Of a stretch of 50,022 nt of DNA, positions 21,149 to 31,900 are shown one piece after another. The notes beneath the pieces were generated by a model, which had not been told where the DNA came from, made no database searches, and saw only the letters and a program-made list of their open reading frames with translations. The translations under genes and the position numbers were made by a program. The DNA comes from a virus. The stretch is from the IMG/VR virus record IMGVR_UViG_3300009154_000080, positions 1 to 50,022 of that record; one strand, written 5' to 3'. Numbering within the stretch: position 1 is the stretch's first letter; every line of letters starts with the position of its first letter.

Positions 21149-24073
21149 CTAAGCAGGAGTGTATGCGCCCCATGATATTACAACAAATCCATTTTCTCCG
21201 TTTGCACCAGTGAACTCATTAGGTGCCGTTCTATCAATAGAATCTGCACCAAATCCACCGAGTCCAGAATATGCATATATATCTATTGGTAGTGGGTTAC
21301 CATTTAATACTGTGCCACTAACAAGCTTAACAATATATCCGGTACCCCCATCACCCCCTGCGCAACTAGAATCATCAGCAGTACCTTTTTGACCAGCTGC
21401 TCCGTTAAGCCCATTCCTGCCTACATCCCCTGTTGCGATAGTTATAGAACCGCCTGTGCCGCCTGAGCCACCTGAGGTAGTAGTAGCGCCTATACCACCC
21501 GACCCACCGTTTGCTGTTACAGTCACTGAAGTAGGAGCCGGTATAGCAACTCTAGAAAATCCACCTGGGTTCGCGCTCTTTCCTCTAGTAGATCCAGAAG
21601 CTGAGAGAGCAGTTCCACCTTGACCAATTGTTACAGTAATGTTTGTATTTTTGGATATTACTGTGCTCGCAGCATCTATATAATTGTAAGTTGGAACATA
21701 GGAAACTACTTTACCAAATATTGCACCTGCTCCTCCGCCACCGCCACCGCCGCCGCTGCCAGCTTCTGTGGCACTACCGCCGCCACCACCTGCGCCAATT
21801 ACCAATAATTTCAATCCTCTCACAGAATAGGGTAGTTTAAATGTATCTGAAGAAGTAAAAGCATATGTTGCGGCTGGTTGTCTAGCAGTAACTGTGACCG
21901 ACGGGGATAATGCGTTAGAAGCATTACTTACAATTTTTAGACTATCTGTATATTTTCCAACATCAGACTTAGATACTGCTTGGAGAGTTAAGGTTACAGA
22001 ATCTCCGACATCCAATGATGTTACACTAGAAGGTGAAACAGTGAACTTGCCGTCAGTTGAAGATAACGAAGTAATATGCAATACTGCATCACCATCATTT
22101 GTCAATTTAACTACAGTAGTTGGCATAGTAGTATCATCAACGTCAAATACAGGGAGAGAATACGATGTTTTATCTAATTTAATATGCGGTTTCTTGGTCT
22201 GCACCAAACCTGTTACTGTTATTTGATAAGTTCCTTTATCAGGATCATTGCTTACAATATTAATTGTATCAGTATAACGTGTTCCACTTTCAGAAAGAGA
22301 ACTCCAACCAGCAAATGTAAGCTGAAATCGCGTTACTGCACCTGATATTAGTGACACTGGTGTAGTAATGCCCGAGGTTGAAGTATAGCCAGCAACACTA
22401 GATATACCAGTGACATTCAGTGAAGCTGCGCTTTGTTCAGTATTTTTAATATTTACTGTTATTGGTGCATGGGTATCCCCGCTATAAACTGTACCTAAAT
22501 CTATTGTAGTTAGAGCAGTGGAAGGGCTACCATCTTGATAAACAAAAATATTTGGATATTTTGGTATGTAAGTATAATACACTGGTATTTGTAAAGTTCT
22601 ACTATAAGGTGTAGTGGTGTCACTGTCAACAATGATAGTATCTATTTGTTGTGTGCCATTAACTTCATAATCTTGTGGCAAAGATACTGTCACTTGTGCA
22701 GAAGTATTTGGTGCTATTACTGCAGTCGAGGAAGATACCGAACAGCTACTAGTAATACGCGCTATACTGTTTATTGTTAAATCTCTAGCTGAAACACCAC
22801 TGCTGGTATTCTTTATTACAAGTACCTGAGAATTTGGTACATTGTTTATACCTAAAGTCCAATTATTAATTGGCGTTACAATGGCGCCCGCAGCAGGTGT
22901 AACAGTTGATGGATAAACTTGGATTCCTGCTTGTTTAACAGTAATTGTATAAGAAACAGTTATTGTTATAGTTCCAGCATTGCTGCTGATAGTTACTACA
23001 TCCGTTATGCTTGCTGACAATTGTTGTCCTGTCACTTTAAACTTCGCAGACGCAGATGGTGCAATAGAACTACTGGTTAAACCAGATATAGCTGCAATGG
23101 TGCCACCAGAAGCAGACACAATACTGCTAATAGTCAATGTCGCTTGGCCTGAATTCGTGATTGTGACTTCCTGTTCCGGACCAGTTGTGTTCGTATCATA
23201 ATATGCAGTAGATAACTGTGTCGGGCTCACTGTTATTCCTGGTAATTTAGCAGCCACTTTCAACGTTACAGGGTTAATTGTTATTGTTGGATTTGAAGTA
23301 TCATCACTTTTAATAGTAATAGTATCTGTATAATCACCGGGTGTTCTGCGTGTTGCAGTTAATGTTACATAACCTGAGTTCGATGAAGGAATTGCAGATG
23401 AAAAGCCACTAACATTTATAACGCCATATAAACTGAGGACTTCTGATATATTAACAGTTTTACCATTGCCATTATTATAAAGTGTAACTGTTGTTGACGG
23501 CAGGCTGTCTCCATCGACCATTGAAAATGACACTGTTTTACTGGTTGATAAACTTGAACTTGCAAAGGATATAGCAGAATATTCGGGTAAAATATTCACT
23601 GTCACAGGTATTGTTAAGGTACTTGTGTCCAACGGCCCTGTGTCAGCAGTAATAACTATTGTGCCACTGGCACCTGAACCTATCGACAATCCGTATACAA
23701 CCACCGTGATAATTGTTGATTGTCCTGGTGTAACAGTTGTCGGACTGTTAGGTGTAAGAGTAGTAGAGTAATATGAACTGTCACTGACAGAAATATTTGT
23801 TATAGATAAATTCCGGGTGCCATTGTTTGTGATAGTTATTGTTTGTGCAGCGGATGAGTGATTTTGATAAACATTAAATGTCAAACTAGCTACGTTTGTA
23901 GTTAAGCTACCAGCCGGCGTAGGATAGATTTGTTCCCAAGTACTACCGCCTATCTTGTTCCAAGCTGTAACCACTGGTTGCCAGCCACTGCTATTTTTGA
24001 CCCACATTTTTTTAACTGCTTTCCAGTTACCAGAAATAGGATCTTTAATCCATATAGTGCCTAATTTTGCCAT
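21149..24073 (-). CDS. Ig-like repeat structural protein with glycine-rich tip (974 aa)
   Basis: After a start that looks like an attachment segment (GTIWIKDPISGNWKAVKKMWVKNSSGWQPV), the protein consists of about six to seven Ig-like modules of around 100 residues. Each carries the pattern ITITNNGTRNLSITNI ... TVTPGQSTIITV, similar to the ASPM/SPD-2/Hydin-like domains of bacterial surface proteins. From about residue 750 it turns into a glycine-rich region (GAGGGGGSATEAGSGGGGGG, then FVVISWGAY), like the tip of the 966-aa fibre. This suggests a rod ending in a host-binding tip. It is read with the fibre genes. Chaperone dependence, as for T-even gp38 adhesins, is not shown. Confidence 0.78.
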   Translation of the reverse strand: MAKLGTIWIKDPISGNWKAVKKMWVKNSSGWQPVVTAWNKIGGSTWEQIYPTPAGSLTTNVASLTFNVYQNHSSAAQTITITNNGTRNLSITNISVSDSSYYSTTLTPNSPTTVTPGQSTIITVVVYGLSIGSGASGTIVITADTGPLDTSTLTIPVTVNILPEYSAISFASSSLSTSKTVSFSMVDGDSLPSTTVTLYNNGNGKTVNISEVLSLYGVINVSGFSSAIPSSNSGYVTLTATRRTPGDYTDTITIKSDDTSNPTITINPVTLKVAAKLPGITVSPTQLSTAYYDTNTTGPEQEVTITNSGQATLTISSIVSASGGTIAAISGLTSSSIAPSASAKFKVTGQQLSASITDVVTISSNAGTITITVSYTITVKQAGIQVYPSTVTPAAGAIVTPINNWTLGINNVPNSQVLVIKNTSSGVSARDLTINSIARITSSCSVSSSTAVIAPNTSAQVTVSLPQDYEVNGTQQIDTIIVDSDTTTPYSRTLQIPVYYTYIPKYPNIFVYQDGSPSTALTTIDLGTVYSGDTHAPITVNIKNTEQSAASLNVTGISSVAGYTSTSGITTPVSLISGAVTRFQLTFAGWSSLSESGTRYTDTINIVSNDPDKGTYQITVTGLVQTKKPHIKLDKTSYSLPVFDVDDTTMPTTVVKLTNDGDAVLHITSLSSTDGKFTVSPSSVTSLDVGDSVTLTLQAVSKSDVGKYTDSLKIVSNASNALSPSVTVTARQPAATYAFTSSDTFKLPYSVRGLKLLVIGAGGGGGSATEAGSGGGGGGGGAGAIFGKVVSYVPTYNYIDAASTVISKNTNITVTIGQGGTALSASGSTRGKSANPGGFSRVAIPAPTSVTVTANGGSGGIGATTTSGGSGGTGGSITIATGDVGRNGLNGAAGQKGTADDSSCAGGDGGTGYIVKLVSGTVLNGNPLPIDIYAYSGLGGFGADSIDRTAPNEFTGANGENGFVVISWGAYTPA

Positions 24074-24084
24074 GTTCTATATCT

Positions 24085-25266
24085 TTAAATTTGGAACCAA
24101 AAATCACCTACAATTCCATCACCTGATGATGGTGTACTTGAACTAACTGTTTTGCCGCTGCCTTGCCATTTTGAATTAGTTGCACTGCCTATAGCAGATT
24201 GTGTAAATGCAGTTGTGGCTATTAATGTGCTGCTGTCTGCGCTGGATGGGGTAGGTGCGCGCGGTGAACCAGTGAATGTTGGGCTAGCAATCCTTGCATA
24301 CGTTGAACCTAGATTATCAATTTTACTGTCTACATACACTTTTGTAGCTGCACCAAAATTACTCAGAGCATTAGCTGCTAATCTAACTTCACCAGTAGAC
24401 CCAACGATAGTCAATGCTTTGGTGTTTATAGTAGAAGTGTTTACATAGAAACTCAAATCTGCATTGTTAACAATATTACGAATAGTCATATCACCTGAGC
24501 CACTTGATGCACTAGTGATCGAGCCGCCGCTTGATCCACCTACATTAATATTTGCTGCAAATGTTTCAGTGATGTCTTTTCTAGCGTAATTTGAATATGA
24601 AAAACTCCCCAGTTTTTGACTATCAGTAGCTGTGCCATTGAAGATGCCGCCGTTACTCGTATTCAAATTCAATCCAGGATATAATTTTCCGTCACTGGTC
24701 GTGAAGTCTGGTATAGGTGTAAATGTAAACGCTGCAACCCAGCTAAAAACAGCAATCAAGTTGCCATTAGCATACATCTTGAGGATCGGATTGCTATTGT
24801 TAACATCAGGTATTGAGCCACCTTGGCCGTTCAATTTACTGAAAGATGGTCCTACAGTAACCCAAGATGAACCGTTATAAGATTTAAATTGATCATTTGT
24901 GGTGTCCCACCATTGATCTCCAACTGCTGCACCAGCTGGTGCTGAGGTCGTCGCACTGAATGCTGAACCAGTGACTAAATTAAAAGCAGATCCATTATAG
25001 ACTTTTAATCTGTTTAGAGTAGTATCGTAGAATAATTGGCCGGTTATAGGTTTCGAAGGTGGATTACTTGTAGTTTGGGCAAAATTTTCCAGCAACTTAA
25101 CAAAGTTTTCATTTTGAATTTGTCCATAATTAGGGTAATTTCTGCCTATCAGATTCAATGAAGTACTATTATTTGGCGGATTTACGTCCGGGCCATTTGC
25201 GGTACCATCATACAGAATAACTACTTGTTGACCTCTGCTGTTTGTAATCGTATAACTATTTGCCAT
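24085..25266 (-). CDS. Tail fibre-type protein (393 aa)
   Basis: The N-terminal 130 residues (NLIGRNYPNYGQIQNENFVKLLENFAQTT, then GQLFYDTT and GDQWWDTT) are paralogous to those of the 966-aa fibre. A shaft follows, ending in FTGSPRAPTPSSADSSTLIATTAF, a phrase I know from many phage tail fibres, then a short C-terminal FWFQI. It lacks a glycine-rich tip. AGGATAAT lies before the ATG, 11 nt after the preceding gene. It is probably a shorter fibre or a connector using the same baseplate socket. Confidence 0.8.
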   Translation of the reverse strand: MANSYTITNSRGQQVVILYDGTANGPDVNPPNNSTSLNLIGRNYPNYGQIQNENFVKLLENFAQTTSNPPSKPITGQLFYDTTLNRLKVYNGSAFNLVTGSAFSATTSAPAGAAVGDQWWDTTNDQFKSYNGSSWVTVGPSFSKLNGQGGSIPDVNNSNPILKMYANGNLIAVFSWVAAFTFTPIPDFTTSDGKLYPGLNLNTSNGGIFNGTATDSQKLGSFSYSNYARKDITETFAANINVGGSSGGSITSASSGSGDMTIRNIVNNADLSFYVNTSTINTKALTIVGSTGEVRLAANALSNFGAATKVYVDSKIDNLGSTYARIASPTFTGSPRAPTPSSADSSTLIATTAFTQSAIGSATNSKWQGSGKTVSSSTPSSGDGIVGDFWFQI

Positions 25267-25277
25267 TGTCTATTATC

Positions 25278-25943
25278 CTATAGTGTGCTTAAATTGGTCA
25301 GTGTTTGTATTCTGACTGTGTAGTCGATTTGAATTAATCTATTCAAGCTTTTTTGTACTGGATGAAATATAACGTGAGTTAATAATTTCCCTGTGGTACT
25401 AAGACCACTGGATCCATCAGTGCTGCGAGCTTTCAAGCCTAATTCATCAAAAGTATATGTATCATTTAGATTAGTGGTATTATCAAACGCTTGTTGCCCT
25501 GACGGCTCACCATAATCTAACAAGCATGATACTAAAATATCGGTGTATACTTGACCCGGCACATGTCGAATTTCTATTTTGTTAGAAAGTGGGTTTAGAT
25601 TTGCAGCTGCATTATCATCTACAATTTTGGCATAAGTTGGATTATAAAGATTGGAGTTTTGTGTATTTGTGTTTGCTGGCAGATAATTGATCACACCAGT
25701 TGGGTCAACACTAGTGCCGCCGTTGCCAAAATGCATTTCGTAGATATAACTTTGACCCTTATTTGCTAATGTATACGCAATTGCTTCTGATATGTTTTCA
25801 TAATGAATAGCATTTCGCTTGTTCACATAAACTTCACCAGATTCTGGATCAAAAATCTTGATATGGCCCTGAACATACATACCGCCTAATTCATCGTGCT
25901 GCTTATCAGGCGTTGGTTTAGATTTCTTATTGAGATCGTTCAT
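25278..25943 (-). CDS. Conserved virion-type protein (221 aa)
   Basis: GHIKIFDPESGEVYVNKRNAIHYENISEAIAYTLAN is a start I associate with structural proteins of cyanophage-like T4 relatives, in the neighbourhood of gp7-gp10 baseplate genes. A strand-rich body follows with IEIRHVPGQVYTDILVSCLLDYGEPSGQQ and TYTFDELGLKAR. AAGAAGG and two ATAAATA boxes lie upstream. It sits between the giant protein and the fibres, so an attachment or baseplate-periphery role is likely. Confidence 0.72.
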   Translation of the reverse strand: MNDLNKKSKPTPDKQHDELGGMYVQGHIKIFDPESGEVYVNKRNAIHYENISEAIAYTLANKGQSYIYEMHFGNGGTSVDPTGVINYLPANTNTQNSNLYNPTYAKIVDDNAAANLNPLSNKIEIRHVPGQVYTDILVSCLLDYGEPSGQQAFDNTTNLNDTYTFDELGLKARSTDGSSGLSTTGKLLTHVIFHPVQKSLNRLIQIDYTVRIQTLTNLSTL

Positions 25944-25972
25944 AATACGTATTTATTACCTTCTTATCCTTG

Positions 25973-25980
25973 TATTTATG
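25973..25980 (-). promoter_or_regulatory. T4-type late promoter box before the 221-aa virion gene
   Basis: The leftward strand reads CATAAATA here, 29 nt before the ATG, with AAGAAGG (25959-25965) between them. A second ATAAATA (25950-25956) is too close to the ATG to serve as its promoter. Confidence 0.55.
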
Positions 25981-25981
25981 G

Positions 25982-28900
25982 TCATGAGATGTTGTTCTTT
26001 AGATACGTAACTTCATTTGAAGTACTTCCTTCGAATCCTGTGCCGCTCAAGAAGCTTATAGCATTGGCAGGCAATACTTGTAAGTTTGCACTATCTTTAT
26101 TCAAGTAAAAATGCTTGGCAACATTACTGTCAAATATTCCGCTGCTATTCACTAGTGTAATCACATTGCCAGTAGAGTTAGCTGATACTACTCCGGTTGC
26201 ACCTGTTGTGGTTTGCGTGATCACATTGCCAACATTTACAGTAACATTAGCTGTCACATAAAGTGTTTGTGTCGCCGACGTATTATACCATGTATCTTTG
26301 TGCGGAATTCCCGGCAGCGGTCTGCTTGTTAAATCTTGTATTACTGCTGCGTTTGAATACAGGAACTTGTTTTGTTGTGTAACATAAGCAGCTGCCAAGT
26401 GTACATCAGGTGCGCCAGTGCCATTTACTGCTCTACGAAGTTGACCTAATCTATTGTGCACAGTATCCAATTCGTAGTAAGTGATAATTTCTCCATTGAT
26501 CAGTATAGTGCCCGGTGTGGCAGTACTTGGGCTTGGAACTGATAGCAATGCAGCATTTGCTACAAATATATTTGAATCAGTGATATGTAGATTTGCTGTC
26601 AAGAACGTGCTATGAGTAAATGTGTTGGCATCAATTTTATAATATTTCGGCCATTGCTTGCTATCAGCAGAATTGACATTAGCTCTCATGTTATGTACAA
26701 CTGCATGAGCCAAATATGTAGTATTGGCGTAGATATTACTGTATACTCTCATTACCATAGTATCATAGGTAATACCCGGGATCAGTTCTTCAGGAGCATG
26801 ACTGCTAAATGTGTCATAATATGCGCCGCCAGAAACTACAATATCTTCTACTCGTGTGCCAAGAACACTTTGAGTATCAGTGATGATAGCAACATTGCTG
26901 GCTGTTAATCCTGTGTCGTTGCCGTCTAATGTTAAATTAGATACAGTATTAAAAATACCGTATGTATTTGGCAAAGTAATAAAGCTGGTATTTACAACCG
27001 TTGTTCTTATTACAGCACTTGCATCGTTGCCTATCTGTCCGAGAATGCTGCCGTATGAAGCAGTCAAATTTCCGGACAATGTAATTTCAGCAGTCCTATA
27101 TCCATAATTACTTTGAATAATACTGTCCAAGAAGATTGGATTATTTTGATCGTAGTAATTTAATGTTACGTTGGCGTTTGCTGCAATATAATCCAGTGTG
27201 CCTGTGACATACAAATTGCCTTCTGTGACTTCTTCAATCAACACTGTGTTTGTTTTAGTATCAATACTCACTGGAACGTATGATGTTGACAAAGATGTAA
27301 ATGAAGGTATCAGTGATGAGAATTTAGCCGTTGTGTTAGCCGCTTGATCATTTATGTATCCATTAGCTATAAAAGTGCCTGTGATACTGACTACACTTAT
27401 TAAATTGCTGTTGATGGCATTAACGGCTACTATCGCAGTTGCGCCAGTTACTGGCTGAGTGAGTATATTACCGCTGTTGGTTGTTATATTTGAGCTTAAG
27501 GCAAAAGTACCTGTATTGAGTGTGCGATTGTATACCGTAATTACTCCTCCTGTGGTAGACAACCCAGTGCTCACTGTAATTACGTTACTTGCTGATTGAG
27601 CTAGCACCTTGACATTTGCTGCGCCTTGTTTGATATAATCACCAGGTTTCACAATTACTGCACCATTGAGATTTACGATATTCACATCATTATTAATAAC
27701 AGTAAGATACTGACCTCGACTATATTGTAAATCTATGAAGTTAATTAGATCGGTGTCTTCGCTCGTGAGCCTTGTCAGATCATCCACAACAACATTAAGA
27801 GTATTGGTAATAGTGCCAGTATGCACTATATTGGTATTGGTTGTTGAGGTAATCTCATCGAATTTTACACCCTGCACTTTGACACCAGGGTATTCAATGC
27901 CATAAACTAATTTTTTTAAGTCCTTGGAAAGCATTGTATTGTCAGGCAGATAACAAGCCCATATTCTATCGTTGGCATTATCAAAACTACCTGCAGAAAT
28001 TGTTTGGTATTTGGTGTAATCAAACACATTGATTACTCGAATCGGTCTTACTAGTGTATCAACATTGTTTATTGTGATATTACCATTTCTCTTAAAGAAT
28101 GTGCCACTGACATTAGATACAGTAATGATATTATCGCTGGTAACCGTAGCTGCAAGCGTAGCGTTGCCAGATTGATTAATTTGCCCGATATATGCACCCG
28201 CGGTAGCAGAAATGTTTCCACTGAGTTTTATTATAGCTGAACTGTAAACATCTGTTAACGCCTGATAACCTTGCCCTTTATAACTCACAGTTGTGCCAGC
28301 GGTGACAGTTGTGTTAGGTTGCCAATCTATAATTTGAGTATCGTAACTAACTCTATCAAATTTAATAACAGAATCAAATGAACGAATTTTGTTATAACTC
28401 TTGTTTTCTGTTTGAGTGTAATATAACATTGGCGATGTATCACCAGTTGATATTGTTCTCATGGAATAAAGACCTAGATCAGAACCGTCTGCATATACAT
28501 TAGTATTACTAAAAAATCTACCCTGAACGTTCCACATTGGAACTTTAGTTATCCATCTAGTAACTTGTTCTTCGTATTTTCCAGATGCATTGGAAAAAAC
28601 TGTGCCTGTCGCCCAAGGCATCGATGATCCACCAGACGATTGGGTTAGAATATTGCCTATATAGACATTTGCATTACCACTTAACCATATTACATCCGTC
28701 GCTATAGCTGGTCTAACTAGCAAATTAGCAAACTCTGAGAAAATATACGAATTGCTTTCAAATGTGCCTATCACATCAACCAATGTAATAACATTGCCAT
28801 TTGAACTCACATACACAGTGCCAGATGCATTTGTATTTGGTTGTATAATTAAATTTCCATTGTATACTGTCACTGGTTTTTCTAGTGTCAAGTTTACTGT

Positions 28901-31900
28901 TGGAATACTTTCTAAATAGTATTGACCAACAAGCACTGGATAACCAACTGCTCCTGTGCTAGATCCGTTTATATAAATTTCTGGGGTACTAGTAAAATTA
29001 TATCCAGGATCCAGGATTTGAAATTTTTCAACAGTATTGGTTTCTGCATTAATTATTGCCCTAATATTTGCACCAGTGCCGCCCCCACCTACAACAGTGA
29101 CACTGGGTTCTAGAAAATATCCATTGTCAGAAATAATAGTCAAAGCACTTACTGAAGAGTATGTGTTAGCACCGTTATCATATATGTAATTGGTTGTATC
29201 AAAGGTTCCTGTCACATTCAAAAGATTTAAAATTCCATCTACGCTGCTGCTTATAACTGTGCCTGTAGCAGTATTACTGCTTTGTGTTACAGTGTTTCCA
29301 ACTTGCAACGTGACAGGAGGATTAAGAAACAATGATACAATAGGTGTCTGTATACCTCTACCGCCGTTTGTTACCAAAACTTCTTTGATACTATACGTGT
29401 GATTATTTTGCCACTGGCTATAAACTGGTGAACTAGCCAATCGATTAGTATCAGTACTCAATGAACCGTCTGGACTATGATATCCTCCAGCAGTGCTATC
29501 ATAAGTGCTTGGTAAATCAAAGTCTGTCAAATCTGCTTTGAAATCGTCATTTCCCTGATAATCCAAAACATATTCACGAAGACTAGATCTGTAAGGCTTT
29601 ACTTCATTGATATAACTTTCATAATACGTCTGATTGTCACGAATATAATTCGGGAACTGTTCTAATTTCTTGAGTTGATGGATCACACTCACAAAGCTAG
29701 TCTTGAAAATCCAATCTAAGTCTTTCTGCTCTGTCAATACATAATTGATCATAAAGAAAAACATTTGATTCAAGTTTTCTTGAAGGCTTTTTACAAAAAT
29801 ATCATTTAAAATTGTGTCAAAAATGATCCGAATTTCAGTAGTTGCATCAATCGTGGGATCATATAGATCTGCACTGAATTGAATAGTGCCATTTTGTATA
29901 CCTACCAACTCGCGTATGCTATCACTGTTGTACCGATATACTTCAAATTGCCCACGACCGTTGTTTAAAACCTTGATTGTCTTGCCTTCTTGAAGAGTAA
30001 AAAATTTTAGTAAGTCATTAGAATTATCTACTACGTAATCTGTTTTTACTGTGTAATCATATGTACTATCATACCAATCAACTTTACTCCAATAAAAAGG
30101 AATATTATAACTTTGACTACGAACCAAGGTCCACGGGCTATTTGTATTCCCTGAATAAGAGTATAATGCCCATATACCACGTTGATATTCATCATTTAAA
30201 ACTAGAACAGTATAGCCAGCTGAAATCTTACTGAGATCTATATAGTCTAATTCAGTCTTGGTAGCAGTAGTAATATCGTATAATTCATCTGATGGCTGTG
30301 GTTCACCTTCATACAGATCGTCAATACGAAACTCTTCTGCGACCGGAACTGTAATTAAAACATTATTAATATACTCTATCCAGTTCTTTAACGCAGAAAA
30401 TCTGTCTACAAAGAACGATTGTCTAGGTCTGTTATAGATGCCAATTTGATTTTGTGGACTGAGTGCTGGATCGGGTACTATTTTACCATGGTTGTCTATG
30501 CCAGATAAACTATCTCGAAGTTTGTCAATAAATCTTGTTGGTATTTGACTGCTAGCACTACCTTCTTGAATTAGTGCATATTCACTATGAATTACATTTG
30601 TGTTCTTTAAACTATCATAGTTTACATGTAGAATAATGTTGTTTGAAGTAATCTTATTAGTAATACCATGAACACTAATAGTATCTGAGCGAAGAACCTG
30701 CACATAAGGGATACCTTGTGTCGCAGGATTCAAAATTATTTCTTCAATTGCAGCTACGCTATTGCTCTTGTTGCTATCCTGATCTATTGTTGTTTTGCCG
30801 CGAACCCAGAAATAATAATGACTGCGTACTGTTTTGCTAACTGCATCTACATAACTTTCTACCACATAAGCAGTATTATTTGGATATCTAGGGATACCAG
30901 AATCTTTATAGCTACTTGGTGGCAAATCACTTACTACCCATTCATATAATTCAACGGAACTTCCAGGAAAAAGTTCTCCCCAAGTTCCTTCACGGTAAAC
31001 TAAACTGCCTTGTTCATAATCAATATAACGCATTGCAGCTAGGTTCCACCAAATTTTTCCAACTTGATTCTTGCCCCAGGGGCTGTTTGTGTTTACCGAT
31101 AATTCATTTGCTGACTCATCAGTAGAACCAGCAACGTTATACACAGCAGGATCATATGGTGTTCGATAATCTATGTCTTGATCTGCTATTCCTAAAATGC
31201 GCCCTTTAGCTGGATCAATGTGGTCCAGTCGAGCAAGAACTTTATTGTCTGTTTTATCGTAGATATAGAAATTGGTAATGCTGCGTATATCGACCCGCGG
31301 TTCTTGAGTGTGTATAATATCCCACCCTACATTGCCCGAGAAATCATTGTACACATAATATGTGCCGGTTCGGGGTACAGCAGTAAGTAAGCCACTGACA
31401 GGATCTTCTATAATTTTATTTCCTGAATCGTTTTGTGCGCCCACCAATAGCGTGTAGTCATTCATGGCTAGACTACTACCAAATAAATCGCTGTTTTGTA
31501 AATTGTTGTTTTGTAATCTTTGAACCAACACATATTGGTCTTCTGCCGGTCCTGCTAAATCGCCTCCTACTAGACCATACACATACACCGAACCTGAGCC
31601 GTAGATGCTATCTAAGAAATTTGTGCTGTCCTGATCAAGAGTAGTGGTAGTTTGGTCTAGTGTCAAAGAATTGTAAGTTGTACCACCAGTGGCACCGATG
31701 ATTAGTTTTCTAGAATCATAACTGCTGATTACATGTGCTCCAAAATTATCGACCCGATCGGTCACTGGATGCCTAAATGTTTGACCAGATTGATAAACAT
31801 CGAGTCCTAAATCTCTTAGCGCAGTTCCTTGGCCTGGTGCAATAATTAATTTCTGATATGGTGTCACTACATTACTAGAAATAGAAAGAATACCTGAATC

